Both the position numbers and the translations under genes were made by a program. The notes under the pieces were generated by a model, which was not told where the DNA came from, made no database searches, and saw nothing but the letters and a program-made list of their open reading frames with translations. Below are positions 1-7,992 of a stretch of DNA of 37,209 nucleotides, piece by piece; the stretch's first letter is position 1, and the number at the start of each line of letters is the position of its first letter. Source of the stretch: Chlorobaculum thiosulfatiphilum (lineage in GTDB: Bacteria > Bacteroidota > Chlorobiia > Chlorobiales > Chlorobiaceae); contig NZ_VDCH01000025.1 of the NCBI RefSeq assembly GCF_006265165.1, positions 1-37,209 on the forward strand, in the 5' to 3' direction.

Positions 1-224
1 CAACCAGTTTTCCATTAAATTCGAAGGACGGCTTCCCGTTTGATTACGACCGTTTACACACTTAGTTGAACAGACCCGCGGGTTTGGGAAATGCCAAATG
101 CAATATAGCCAATACGCTCTTTTTCTCGCATGGCTGAGCAACAAATTTATTTTGAAAGACACGAGTGCTTTGCTTTGTAGAGTTCTTTGCGTGCGCATTC
201 CCAGAAAAAATCGTCAGTGATCTT

Positions 225-257
225 GTCCACACAGTCCGTCGCGTCCACGTTGTCCAC
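225..257. repeat. 9-bp tandem array, GTCCACNNN x4
   Basis: GTCCAC or a one/two-base variant starts at 225, 234, 243 and 252, an exact 9-base period with variable bases between the six-base cores. A second array with the same core, period and copy number lies at 1992-2024. The function is unknown; the fixed period and presence only between genes suggest a dispersed repeat family. Confidence 0.7.
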
Positions 258-263
258 CAAAGA

Positions 264-290
264 GGGCAGGCGCGAGGCCTGCCCCTACAG
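264..290 (-). repeat. Dispersed GC-rich hairpin, copy 1 (CTCGC loop)
   Basis: The inverted repeat GGGCAGGC/GCCTGCCC (264-271 and 277-284) encloses five bases that read CTCGC on the minus strand, preceded on that strand by CTGTAGG. Copy 2 at 1901-1925 has the same TGTAGG leader and CTCGC loop, but its innermost base pair is flipped. Confidence 0.7.
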
Positions 291-495
291 AGAAATGCCA
301 ACACTGTGCAAGCCATGCCCCCCCTACAATTGAGAAAGAGCCGCCTCTACAATACACAACCACGACAAGGGTGCACAGCCACACGCCCGGCCTCTCCCCC
401 CATTCTCAATTATCCATTATCAATTATGTTCCTTATCTTCCCGAAACCATTTTCACGGGGCTTCTTCCCCGCCAATCTCATAGCATTACGTTACC

Positions 496-1887
496 ATGTC
501 CGATCAGTCCAATCAGAAAGAACTCTTGTGGCAGAGCCGTTTTTCGGAACCGTTTGATCGGGAGGCGCTGAAGTTCTCCTCGTCGGTGCATGTGGACGGG
601 CTGCTCTATCGTGAGGATATACAAGGCTCTGTCGCCCATGCGACCATGCTCGGCGAGCAGGGCATCATCTCGCCGGAGGAGGCCGGGCAGATTGTCGAAG
701 GGCTGAAGGCGGTCGAGCAGGAGATCGAGTCGGGCGCACTCGTGCCGGTTTGGGAGGACGAGGATATTCATACCGTGATCGAAAACCGACTGAAGGAGCT
801 GATCGGCCCGGCGGCGGGCAAGCTGCACTCCGGTCGCAGCCGCAACGACCAGGTGGCGACCGACACGCGGCTCTACCTGCGCCGCAACACCGACCGCATC
901 AGTGGCCTGCTCGAAGCGATGCAGGCCACGCTGCTCGACAAGGCGGAGCAGTACAAGCACACCATCATGTTCGGCTACACGCACCTGCAACGCGCCCAGC
1001 CGATCTCCGCAGGCCACTACTACATGGCGTGGCACTCGATGTTCGGGCGCGACAGAGAGCGCCTCGGCGACCTGCGTCGGCGGGCCAACATCTCGCCGCT
1101 CGGCGCGGCGGCCTTCGCGGGCAGCACCCTGCCGCTCGATCCGGTGCGTTCTGCGGAACTGCTTGACTTCGACGGCGTGTTCATCAACAGCATCGACGCG
1201 GTGAGCGACCGCGACCTGGTGATCGAGTTCGTCTCGGCCTGTTCGATGATCATGATGCATCTGTCGCGCTTCTCGGAGGATGTGATTCTCTGGAGTTCGG
1301 CGGAGTTCAACTACCTCTCGATCAGCGACGCTTTCGCCACCGGCTCATCGATCATGCCGCAGAAGAAGAACGCCGACATCGCCGAGCTGGTGCGCGGCAA
1401 AACGGGGCGCGTTTATGGCAACCTGATGAACCTGCTCACCATCATGAAAGGCTTGCCGCTCTCCTACAACCGCGACATGCAGGAAGACAAGCCGCCGCTC
1501 TTCGACACCGCCGAAACCACCGCGTCAAGCCTCTCGGTCTTCCGCCGGATGATCGAAAAAACCTGGCTGAACGAGGAGCGCCTCGCCCGGCTGACCGCCG
1601 AGGATTTGAGCCTCGCCACCGAGATCGCCGAGTACCTGGTCAAAAAGCAGATTCCCTTCCGCGACGCCCACCGCATCACCGGGAAGATCGTAGCCTACGC
1701 CATCGCAGAGGGCAAAACCCTGCCGACCATCTCGCTCGACGAGTACCGCGCCTTCTCGGAAGCGTTCGACGAGACCATCTACGACGACCTGAAACCCGAC
1801 GCCAGCGTGAACTCCAAGAAAACCGCCGGAAGCTGCTCGTTCAAGTCGGTCGAAGAGCAGATCGCCAGAGCGAAAGCGGCGCGTTGA
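496..1887 (+). CDS. argH: Argininosuccinate lyase
   Basis: This cytoplasmic enzyme carries out the last step of arginine synthesis, splitting argininosuccinate into arginine and fumarate. The 463-residue product has the family's usual length. The superfamily signature [10 protein letters not shown] is at about 283-292, in the flexible loop carrying the catalytic serine, and the conserved HSGRSRNDQ segment is at about 111-119. The ATG at 496 gives the expected N-terminus ([12 protein letters not shown] follows closely), although no Shine-Dalgarno sequence is evident. The gene stands alone in this window; if other arg genes are linked, they lie to the left. A bidirectional terminator separates it from the convergent protease gene. 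Identification is by family signatures and full length. Confidence 0.97.
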   Translation: MSDQSNQKELLWQSRFSEPFDREALKFSSSVHVDGLLYREDIQGSVAHATMLGEQGIISPEEAGQIVEGLKAVEQEIESGALVPVWEDEDIHTVIENRLKELIGPAAGKLHSGRSRNDQVATDTRLYLRRNTDRISGLLEAMQATLLDKAEQYKHTIMFGYTHLQRAQPISAGHYYMAWHSMFGRDRERLGDLRRRANISPLGAAAFAGSTLPLDPVRSAELLDFDGVFINSIDAVSDRDLVIEFVSACSMIMMHLSRFSEDVILWSSAEFNYLSISDAFATGSSIMPQKKNADIAELVRGKTGRVYGNLMNLLTIMKGLPLSYNRDMQEDKPPLFDTAETTASSLSVFRRMIEKTWLNEERLARLTAEDLSLATEIAEYLVKKQIPFRDAHRITGKIVAYAIAEGKTLPTISLDEYRAFSEAFDETIYDDLKPDASVNSKKTAGSCSFKSVEEQIARAKAAR

Positions 1888-1900
1888 TGAACAATCTCTT

Positions 1901-1925
1901 GTAGGGGCAGCCCTCGCGGCTGCCC
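1901..1925 (+). repeat. Dispersed GC-rich hairpin, copy 2 (CTCGC loop)
   Basis: The stem GGGCAGCC/GGCTGCCC (1905-1912 and 1918-1925) has loop CTCGC and a TGTAGG leader. It is the same element as the minus-strand copy at 264-290, with a compensated C:G to G:C change next to the loop. It lies just after the argH stop, well before the terminator at 2036. Confidence 0.7.
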
Positions 1926-1952
1926 TTGCGAGGGTTCCGGTTTTCCGAAACA

Positions 1953-1973
1953 GGGCGGGCATAAAACCCGCCC
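1953..1973. repeat. Short palindrome GGGCGGG/CCCGCCC
   Basis: A perfect 7-bp inverted repeat (1953-1959 and 1967-1973) flanks the seven bases CATAAAA. There is no T run, so it is not an intrinsic terminator. It sits between the CTCGC hairpin and the GTCCAC array in the argH-prc intergenic region and is probably another dispersed palindromic repeat. Confidence 0.55.
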
Positions 1974-1991
1974 AGGCCAGTTTCCAATCCT

Positions 1992-2024
1992 GTCCACCTC
2001 GTCCACGCCGTCCAGACCGTCCAC
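1992..2024. repeat. 9-bp tandem array, GTCCACNNN x4 (second array)
   Basis: GTCCAC or GTCCAG starts at 1992, 2001, 2010 and 2019, again with a strict 9-base period. This matches the array at 225-257, so the two arrays flank argH on either side in the same orientation. Confidence 0.7.
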
Positions 2025-2035
2025 TTTCCCCAAAC

Positions 2036-2066
2036 AAAAAAGGCGCCCCGTTCGAGCGCCTTTTTT
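2036..2066. terminator. Bidirectional intrinsic terminator between argH and prc
   Basis: An A6 run is followed by GGCGC (2042-2046), a 9-base loop, GCGCC (2056-2060) and T6 (2061-2066). The symmetry gives a U tract on both strands, so it can end both the plus-strand argH transcript and the minus-strand protease transcript. Confidence 0.85.
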
Positions 2067-2086
2067 CATTTCATTGTAACTCCGCT

Positions 2087-4192
2087 TTATCTCACCGGAA
2101 CCACTTGCCTTACCGCAGGTCTCGGCGCCGGAGCGGCGGCGGGAATGGCTGGCCGCGACTTGAGCGCCACGAGATCATCCAGAACGCTGGCAGCCTCTTG
2201 CAGGATAAAGTCGGTTTTCTTCTTTTTACCGGTATCGATGTTCGCGTCTCCCCAGCGATCCTGAATCACTTTCAGGCTCTTGTTCTCCGCCTCGAAGCTC
2301 TTTTCCTGGAGCGACACGCTCTTGCGCTGGCGGATGCGGTTCAGGGTCGCCAGGTCGGCCAGGTAGGACTGGTAGTGCTTGTCTTTGGAGGACTGTTGGG
2401 CGAACTCTTTTTTCAGCGACGCGATCTCTTCGCGGCTGACGGTTCCGGAAGGAACATAAGGCGTCCTCGAGACCGTCGTCCACGGCAGGCTGCTCGTATA
2501 GGTATCCTCGCCAACCACTTCCGGATCGATCAACGAGGGCAGGACGATATCGGGCAGGACGCCGATATGCTGGGTGCTGCCGCCCGATATGCGGTAGAAT
2601 TTGGCGATGGTCAGTTTGAGCTGGCCGAGGTCGCTCTGCTTCATGAACATGCTGAAGGGGCGCTGTATGTTCACGATGCTCTGCACCGTGCCCTTGCCGA
2701 AGGTTCTGTCACCCACGACCAGGCCGCGGCCATAGTCCTGAATCGCCGCCGCGAAAATCTCCGAGGCCGATGCGCTGTAACGGTTGACCAGCACCACCAG
2801 CGGACCGCTGTAAAGCATCGGGTAATTCTCGTCCTTGAGCACCATCTTGCCGCCAAGCGCGTTGCTGACCTGCACGACCGGCCCCTTGCCGGTAAACAGG
2901 CCGGTGACGTTGACCGCCTCTTCGAGCGATCCGCCGCCATTTTCCCTCAGGTCAACAATGATCCCCTCAACATTTTCTCGCTTGAGTTCATTGATGATTT
3001 TGGTCACATCTTTCGTGGTGCTCGTGTAGTTCTGCTTTTGCTGCCGCTCGCCTTCGAAATCGAGATAGAATGAAGGAAGAACGATGACGCCAATTTTGTG
3101 GCCGTTTTCGTAAATAATCTTTTTCTGCGCGGCCTGCTCCTGCAAGTCAACCGTGGCTCTCACCAGTCGGATGATCCTTGCCGGGCCTTTGCCCGCCTGG
3201 CTGGCCGGAAGCACCTTGAGCCGGACGACCGTGCCTTTTGGCCCTCTGATCTTTTTGACGACATCATTGATACGCCATCCGGTGACATCGATGATCTCTC
3301 CCTTGTCGCCCTGACCGACGCCAACGATCTTGTCGCCCTTCTTCAGGTGGTTGCTTTTGAAGGCCGGGCCGCCGGGAATGATTTCGTTCACCACCGTATA
3401 TTCGTTCTCCATCTGCAACTTCGCGCCAATGCCTTCGAGCGAACGGCTCATGTCGATCTGGAAATTCTCGAACTCATCCGGCGAGAAGTAGTCGGTATGC
3501 GGATCAAACGAGGAAGTAACCGCTAACATGTATGCCTGAAAAGCATCTTCCGGCTTTTGCTGGTTGAAGATTTTGAGACGGTTATTGAAGCTTTTCAGGA
3601 GTTCTGTCTTGATATTTTTTCCTTTTTCGCCAGAATACTTCACGCTCAGGTACTGATACTTCAACTCCTTGCGCCAGAGATCGTGCAGTTCAGTCTGATC
3701 AGCAGGCCACGGGGCTGTCTTGCTCCGTTCGAGTTCAAGCGTCTCGGGAGTGGAAAAATCGAATTTCGCCGTTTCGAGCGTACTTTTCATATACGCCATC
3801 TTCTCTCTGGCGCGCTTCAGAAAGAGATTGTAGATGGCGAAACCTCTCGTCGGATTGCCGGAAACGAAATCGTCATCGAGATGAACCCCAATCTCCTGCC
3901 TGAGCTTTTCGACCTCGGGAGCCGTGAAGTAGCTGCGGTTGTTGTCGAGATTGTCGAGATAACGGTTGAAAATCTGCTGGGCCAGTGAGTCGTTGACCGG
4001 AACCTTGCGGTAATGGTTCTGAAGCAGGTACTGGGCGATGTAGCGGGCGGCCTCCTCCTGGTTCGGAGTGGGTTTCAGTATCGCCGGAGCGGAAGCGGCC
4101 CTGGCGCTGACGGCCTGGGAGTGATCCCATGAGAAGGCGAGGATCAGAAAGAAAAACAGAAAAGGAAACAGTACTGAACGCAGCTTGTTCAT
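2087..4192 (-). CDS. prc: Carboxy-terminal processing protease, Tsp/Prc type (S41)
   Basis: This is a periplasmic serine protease that degrades or trims proteins from their C-termini. The ATG at 4192 is preferred over a TTG 75 bases upstream because it puts a typical signal peptide (MNKLRSVLFPFLFFF and on) at the N-terminus; the protein is then 701 residues. A helical N-terminal domain is followed by a PDZ domain (around the segment SLEGIGAKLQ to IRGPKGT) and the S41 core. The core has the catalytic Ser in NRYSASASE (about residue 472) and the Lys in FGKGTVQ, the usual Ser-Lys dyad. A charged, Tsp-like C-terminal region follows. It is transcribed divergently from the aldolase gene. Family assignment is firm; substrates cannot be inferred. 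Confidence 0.93.
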   Translation of the reverse strand: MNKLRSVLFPFLFFFLILAFSWDHSQAVSARAASAPAILKPTPNQEEAARYIAQYLLQNHYRKVPVNDSLAQQIFNRYLDNLDNNRSYFTAPEVEKLRQEIGVHLDDDFVSGNPTRGFAIYNLFLKRAREKMAYMKSTLETAKFDFSTPETLELERSKTAPWPADQTELHDLWRKELKYQYLSVKYSGEKGKNIKTELLKSFNNRLKIFNQQKPEDAFQAYMLAVTSSFDPHTDYFSPDEFENFQIDMSRSLEGIGAKLQMENEYTVVNEIIPGGPAFKSNHLKKGDKIVGVGQGDKGEIIDVTGWRINDVVKKIRGPKGTVVRLKVLPASQAGKGPARIIRLVRATVDLQEQAAQKKIIYENGHKIGVIVLPSFYLDFEGERQQKQNYTSTTKDVTKIINELKRENVEGIIVDLRENGGGSLEEAVNVTGLFTGKGPVVQVSNALGGKMVLKDENYPMLYSGPLVVLVNRYSASASEIFAAAIQDYGRGLVVGDRTFGKGTVQSIVNIQRPFSMFMKQSDLGQLKLTIAKFYRISGGSTQHIGVLPDIVLPSLIDPEVVGEDTYTSSLPWTTVSRTPYVPSGTVSREEIASLKKEFAQQSSKDKHYQSYLADLATLNRIRQRKSVSLQEKSFEAENKSLKVIQDRWGDANIDTGKKKKTDFILQEAASVLDDLVALKSRPAIPAAAPAPRPAVRQVVPVR

Positions 4193-4270
4193 AATCACAA
4201 ATGGTGTCACTTTGGTAAGTTCTGAAAAAAAGCGGATTTTCCCGGATTCGCACGAATCCTGATTCAATGT

Positions 4271-4299
4271 ATTATATTACAAAACATGCTCTCTGCATA
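4271..4299 (-). promoter_or_regulatory. Possible promoter for the protease gene
   Basis: Read on the minus strand, a perfect TATAAT hexamer lies at 4276-4271, about 80 bases upstream of the chosen protease start. The -35 position about 17 bases away (TATGCA) matches poorly. The placement in the divergent intergenic region is right, but the call rests on the -10 hexamer alone. Confidence 0.4.
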
Positions 4300-4388
4300 A
4301 CAGGTTTCTGCGTAATTTATAAAATGGCAAAAAAAATTTCGACAGACTACACCTGCAATCAATCAATCTCAAATGGAGTGTCTTTTTT

Positions 4389-5360
4389 ATGAATGAATTC
4401 ACCGGATACAAGGAACTGGGACTCGTCAACAGCCGTGATCTTTTCGCCAAAGCCGTCAGCGGCGGATACGCCATTCCGGCGTATAATTTCAACAATCTCG
4501 AACAGTTGCAGGCGATCGTCATGGCTTGCGTCGAGACCGCCTCGCCGGTTATCCTCCAGGTTTCGAAAGGCGCTCGCAGCTACGCCAACCAAACGCTTCT
4601 GCGTCATCTGGCTGCCGGCGCGGTTGAATACGCCGCCGAACTCGGATGCGAGATTCCGATTGTGCTGCACCTCGACCACGGCGACAGCTTCGAGCTGTGC
4701 AAGGATTGCATCGAGACCGGATTTTCGTCGGTCATGATCGACGGCTCGCACCTGAGCTACGAAGACAACGTGGCGCTGACCCGTAAAGTCGTGGAATACG
4801 CCCACCAGCATGACGTCACCGTCGAGGGCGAGCTGGGCGTACTGGCCGGCATCGAGGATGATGTTCACGCCGCGACGCACACCTATACCGAACCCGATCA
4901 GGTGGAGGATTTCGTTGGCAAGACCGGCGTTGACAGCCTTGCCATCGCCATCGGCACCTCGCACGGCGCCTTCAAGTTCAAGCCCGGCGAAGAGCACAGC
5001 ATCCGCCTCGACATTCTCGCCGAAATCGAAAAGCGCATTCCCGGCTTCCCGATCGTGCTGCACGGCGCTTCGTCCGTTCCGCAGGAGCTGGTGCAGATGA
5101 TCAACGCGCATGGCGGCAAGCTCAAGGATGCTATCGGCATCGGCGAAGACCAGCTCCGCGAAGCCGCGCGCTCGGCGGTCTGCAAGATCAACATCGACTC
5201 CGACGGAAGGCTCGCCATGACCGCCGCCATACGCAAGGTGCTCGACGAGAAGCCGGAGGAGTTCGATCCGCGCAAGTATCTCGGTCCCGCCCGTGACGCG
5301 CTCAAGCAGCTCTACATGCACAAAATCGTCAACGTGCTCGGCTCCAACGGCAAGGCGTAA
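4389..5360 (+). CDS. fba: Fructose-bisphosphate aldolase, class II
   Basis: The enzyme is a zinc-dependent aldolase that interconverts fructose 1,6-bisphosphate with glyceraldehyde 3-phosphate and dihydroxyacetone phosphate, serving gluconeogenesis from fixed carbon in an autotroph. The 323-residue protein shows class II motifs: HLDHGD at about 94-99 (zinc ligand and catalytic Asp), the EGELG segment, GTSHGAFK at about 189 and HGASSVP at about 225 (zinc and phosphate binding). The start at 4389 is supported by GGAG at 4375-4378. A strong intrinsic terminator follows the stop, so it appears to be a single-gene transcript, divergent from the protease. The assignment is secure. Confidence 0.96.
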   Translation: MNEFTGYKELGLVNSRDLFAKAVSGGYAIPAYNFNNLEQLQAIVMACVETASPVILQVSKGARSYANQTLLRHLAAGAVEYAAELGCEIPIVLHLDHGDSFELCKDCIETGFSSVMIDGSHLSYEDNVALTRKVVEYAHQHDVTVEGELGVLAGIEDDVHAATHTYTEPDQVEDFVGKTGVDSLAIAIGTSHGAFKFKPGEEHSIRLDILAEIEKRIPGFPIVLHGASSVPQELVQMINAHGGKLKDAIGIGEDQLREAARSAVCKINIDSDGRLAMTAAIRKVLDEKPEEFDPRKYLGPARDALKQLYMHKIVNVLGSNGKA

Positions 5361-5383
5361 AACGAACGAATCACCCGCAAATC

Positions 5384-5422
5384 AAAAAAGGCTGGCCGCA
5401 GTGATGCGTGCCAGCCTTTTTT
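5384..5422 (+). terminator. Intrinsic terminator of the aldolase gene
   Basis: GGCTGGC (5390-5396) pairs with GCCAGCC (5410-5416), extended inside by CGCA/TGCG around a GTGA loop. Six A's precede it and six T's follow. It lies 24 bases after the stop and could also act on the opposite strand. Confidence 0.9.
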
Positions 5423-5490
5423 CTTTCTTCCTCTTCCGTCCACATTATTACTCCGGCCACAATAAATCGCAACCATCGCAACAAGAAGAT

Positions 5491-5554
5491 ATTGGGCTAA
5501 AGCCCTGATTTATTTTGTGTTATCCATAAACCCCGGACTGAAGTCCGGGGCAAT
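5491..5554. repeat. Paired palindromes in an ATTG...CAAT frame (REP/REPIN-like)
   Basis: Two perfect palindromes, GGGCTAAAGCCC at 5494-5505 and a 20-base one with 9-bp arms at 5531-5550 (CCCCGGACT, GA, AGTCCGGGG), are separated by an AT-rich 25-base spacer. The whole is bounded by ATTG (5491-5494) and CAAT (5551-5554). The doublet layout resembles REP-type elements mobilised by RAYT transposases, but no such transposase is in the window. There is no T run after either stem. Confidence 0.65.
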
Positions 5555-5580
5555 TGTTTGATAATTTTATTGGCCAGATT

Positions 5581-5609
5581 CATAATTCAACATTCATAAT
5601 TCATAATTC
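5581..5609. repeat. AT-rich run of CATAATTC words
   Basis: CATAATTC occurs at 5581, 5595 and 5602 (with CATT interruptions), just past and overlapping the 3' end of the amidohydrolase gene on the minus strand. A similar run of AATTAT words lies at 402-427. Runs like this are low-complexity intergenic repeats; no function is evident. Confidence 0.45.
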
Positions 5610-6830
5610 TCCTCCCCCCGCCAGATACCGCAGCGCCAGGTAGCTCATCATCCCCATGCCGGTTTCGAGGGCGCGTTCGTCGGGGTCGAAGGTTGGCGAG
5701 TGCAACAGGTTGCCCGGCGCGGAATTGTCGAGGCCTGTGCCAAGTTGCCAGAAGCTTCCGGGGCACTCGCGCAGGTAATAGGCGAAATCCTCGGCGGTCA
5801 TGAGCTTCTCCGACTGGTGTACGTTTTCGTCGCCGAGATACGCCTTGCCCGCCTCCCAGGCAAGGTCGGTCATGTCGGGATCGTTGTACAAAACGGGATA
5901 GCCGCTTCTGATTTCGACCTCCGCCTCGCAATCGAAAGCGGCGGAGACCTGCCTGACCGTCCTGTCGAACTTCTCGTGCAACAGCGAGCGCAACGCTTCG
6001 TCCATGGTTCTCATGGTGCCCATCATCGTCACCTTGCCGGGAATGACGTTGGTGGCGTGGCCGCCGTTGATCGAGGCGATGGAGAGCACTGCCGGTTCGT
6101 GCGGCGGCGAGACGCGGCTGACCAGATGCTGCAACGCCGTGATGATGTGCGCTGAGGCGAGAATCGGGTCGCGCGTCTTGTGCGGCGCGGAGGCGTGGCC
6201 GCCCTGGCCGTGAATCGTGATGTACAGTTCGTCGGCGGCGGCCATGAAGCTCCCCTTGCACATGGCGATGCCGCCACTCTTGACGCTGGGGAAGCAGTGC
6301 TGCGCGAAGATTGCCGATGGTTTGTACTTTTTCAGCAATCCCGCCTCGATCAAGGGCCTGGCTCCGCCGGGAGCTTTCTCTTCCGCTGGCTGGAAAATCA
6401 GCAGCACATCGCCATTCAGCGCCTCCTTCATGCCGCAGAGCACGGTGGCCGCGCCGAGGAGCATCGCCGTGTGCATGTCGTGCCCGCAGGCGTGCATGCA
6501 GCGCTCGACCGTCGAGCAGAAATCGTGACTGTTCTCCTCCTGAAGCGGCAGGGCATCGATGTCGGCCCGCAACGCCACCGTGCGCCGCTCGCCGGACGCC
6601 GCGCCCTCGCCCCGCAAGAGCGCGACGACGCCCGTCTCCATGAGCGGCGGTTCGGCCTCGATGCCAAGCCCGGCGAGATACTCCCTGATGAATGCGGTCG
6701 TCTGGAACTCCTGGTAGGAAAGCTCGGGATGCTGGTGCAGATGACGGCGCAGCGCCGCTACTTCCGGATATAACCTGTGTGCAGCCTCGCGAACCCTGGC
6801 TGCAAGGGTACTGAACTCTTCATTGTGCAT
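5601..6830 (-). CDS. M20-family amidohydrolase (hippurate/IAA-amino-acid hydrolase type)
   Basis: This predicted metal-dependent hydrolase cleaves N-acyl amino acids or similar amides; the natural substrate cannot be told from sequence. The 409-residue protein fits M20D. It has VALRADIDALPLQEE near residue 87, then CMHACGHDMHTAM near 111-121 with the metal-binding Cys and His residues. PAEEKAPGGA near 145 carries the catalytic and metal-binding glutamates, a dimerisation domain follows in the middle, and a conserved TAEDFAYYL segment is near the C-terminus. No signal peptide is seen, so it is cytoplasmic. The ATG at 6830 begins a plausible N-terminus. The next gene upstream ends 41 bases away on the same strand, so co-transcription with the rpiB cluster is possible. 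Confidence 0.9.
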   Translation of the reverse strand: MHNEEFSTLAARVREAAHRLYPEVAALRRHLHQHPELSYQEFQTTAFIREYLAGLGIEAEPPLMETGVVALLRGEGAASGERRTVALRADIDALPLQEENSHDFCSTVERCMHACGHDMHTAMLLGAATVLCGMKEALNGDVLLIFQPAEEKAPGGARPLIEAGLLKKYKPSAIFAQHCFPSVKSGGIAMCKGSFMAAADELYITIHGQGGHASAPHKTRDPILASAHIITALQHLVSRVSPPHEPAVLSIASINGGHATNVIPGKVTMMGTMRTMDEALRSLLHEKFDRTVRQVSAAFDCEAEVEIRSGYPVLYNDPDMTDLAWEAGKAYLGDENVHQSEKLMTAEDFAYYLRECPGSFWQLGTGLDNSAPGNLLHSPTFDPDERALETGMGMMSYLALRYLAGGGEL

Positions 6831-6871
6831 AAGCCGTCTCTGTCGTTGTGGCGCATGGCCGTTGCGCGCCT

Positions 6872-7555
6872 TTACATGTCCATATAGTGGATAAATTCAA
6901 GCGCCTTTTCACGAAGCTCGTCGTAACCGGCGTCTGGAAAGATGGAGTGGTAGCGGATAATATATCCGTAGTTTTCTATATTCCTGACGAGACGGAAAAA
7001 GTCGTGGGTGGCGACCCTGAAAAAGATGATGCTTCCGCCTCCAGCCGCGCCCGTTGGCCACGAGGTGAAACTGAGAATCGAGGCGTCATTCTTTTCGATG
7101 GTCTCGATGATCTCCGAAAGCTTCGCGCCGGTTGGCGGCACTTCGATTTCGAGGGTCGAGCCGCCCTCGCCGGAGTGAATTCGCTCGGCAAGGAATCCGA
7201 GGATTCGCTTGCTCGAAACCACACCGGCATACCGCCCCTCCGCATCGGCAAGCGGCACGACGCCGCATTTCGCCGTCGCCACGGAGATGAGGTTGTCGAA
7301 AAGCTGCTCGTCTGGCCGGTACGCCCTGACGGCTTCGAGCTGCTCCGCGCCAAGCTTTTCCCTGGCTGTCGGCCATCCCTTCCGACCCCCGAGAAGGGCG
7401 GAAAGAAAGAGCATTCCCAAATAGCGCTCGCCTTCGAGCACCGGAGCGCAGACGCACCCCGCGCCCGCGAGTCTCCGCGCCGCTTCGGCGGTCGGGCTGC
7501 CAAGGGCGAAGACCGGAAAGTCCGCCTCGACCAGATGCGAGAAGGTCACGGCCAT
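6872..7555 (-). CDS. CBS-domain pair protein with an ACT-like C-terminal region
   Basis: This 227-residue cytoplasmic protein has two CBS-like modules: residues about 1-55 (ending in the YLGMLFLSALL strand-helix) and about 78-130 (GVVPLADAEGRYAGVVSS). A C-terminal domain from about 138 begins with STLEIEVPPTGAKLSEII and has the alternating strand/helix pattern of ACT-like folds. CBS pairs usually bind adenine nucleotides and regulate a partner. Its ATG directly abuts the TGA of rpiB (TGAATG), suggesting translational coupling and a shared job or regulation in sugar-phosphate metabolism. The ligand is unknown, and the ACT-like reading is inferred from pattern, not from a catalytic motif. Confidence 0.75.
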   Translation of the reverse strand: MAVTFSHLVEADFPVFALGSPTAEAARRLAGAGCVCAPVLEGERYLGMLFLSALLGGRKGWPTAREKLGAEQLEAVRAYRPDEQLFDNLISVATAKCGVVPLADAEGRYAGVVSSKRILGFLAERIHSGEGGSTLEIEVPPTGAKLSEIIETIEKNDASILSFTSWPTGAAGGGSIIFFRVATHDFFRLVRNIENYGYIIRYHSIFPDAGYDELREKALEFIHYMDM

Positions 7556-7990
7556 TCAGCAGCAGTACTCGATTTTGTCGATCCGGCGCTGATGGCGTCC
7601 GCCCTCGAATTCTGCGGCGAACCAGCTTTCGAGAATCTTCGCGGCGCTCGCTTCGTCGTTGAAACGCGCGCCGAAGGCGAGCACGTTGGCGTCGTTGTGC
7701 TGACGCGCCAGCGCCGCGTATTCGGGGCCGCAGACGTTGGCCGCGCGAATCCCCTTCACCTTGTTTGCGGCGATGGAGATGCCGATGCCGGTGCCGCACA
7801 TCAGGATTCCCTGGTCGAAAAGACCTTTCGCAACCGCTTCGGCAACCTTGTGTGCGAAATCGGGATAATCGACCGATTCAGCTGAATAAGGCCCCATGTC
7901 CTCGAAATCGTAACCATGTTTTTCAAGCCATGAGAGCACGTTTTTTTTCAGCTCATACCCTGCGTGATCGCTTCCAACTGCAATCTTCAT
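7556..7990 (-). CDS. rpiB: Ribose 5-phosphate isomerase B
   Basis: The enzyme interconverts ribose 5-phosphate and ribulose 5-phosphate in the pentose phosphate pathway. The 144-residue product has the normal RpiB length and the LacAB/RpiB signatures: SDHAGYELK at 7-15, the catalytic Cys65 in MCGTGIGISIAANK, then GIRAANV and NVLAFGAR. The start MKIAVGSDHAG is standard. It lies two bases beyond the polyphosphate kinase stop and is followed with no gap by the CBS-domain gene, so it is the middle of a tight minus-strand operon. Confidence 0.95.
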   Translation of the reverse strand: MKIAVGSDHAGYELKKNVLSWLEKHGYDFEDMGPYSAESVDYPDFAHKVAEAVAKGLFDQGILMCGTGIGISIAANKVKGIRAANVCGPEYAALARQHNDANVLAFGARFNDEASAAKILESWFAAEFEGGRHQRRIDKIEYCC

Positions 7991-7992
7991 AA

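Larger units (their letters stand above)
1..495. other. Gene-free 5' stretch before argH, with small repeats
   Basis: No convincing gene lies here. Two short plus-strand frames entering from the left edge stop at about 43 and 65 and could be the tail of an upstream gene, but neither is long enough to identify. The rest holds a 9-base periodic GTCCAC array (225-257), a GC-rich hairpin (264-290), a possible decayed copy of the same hairpin family near 325-355, and an AT-rich run of AATTAT-like words (402-427) resembling one at 5581-5609. No clear promoter or Shine-Dalgarno sequence was found for argH. Confidence 0.6.

Noticed and set aside
1-65. C-terminal tail of an upstream gene at the window edge
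   Set aside because: Two different frames end within 65 bases and neither can be told from chance, so no coding feature is claimed.
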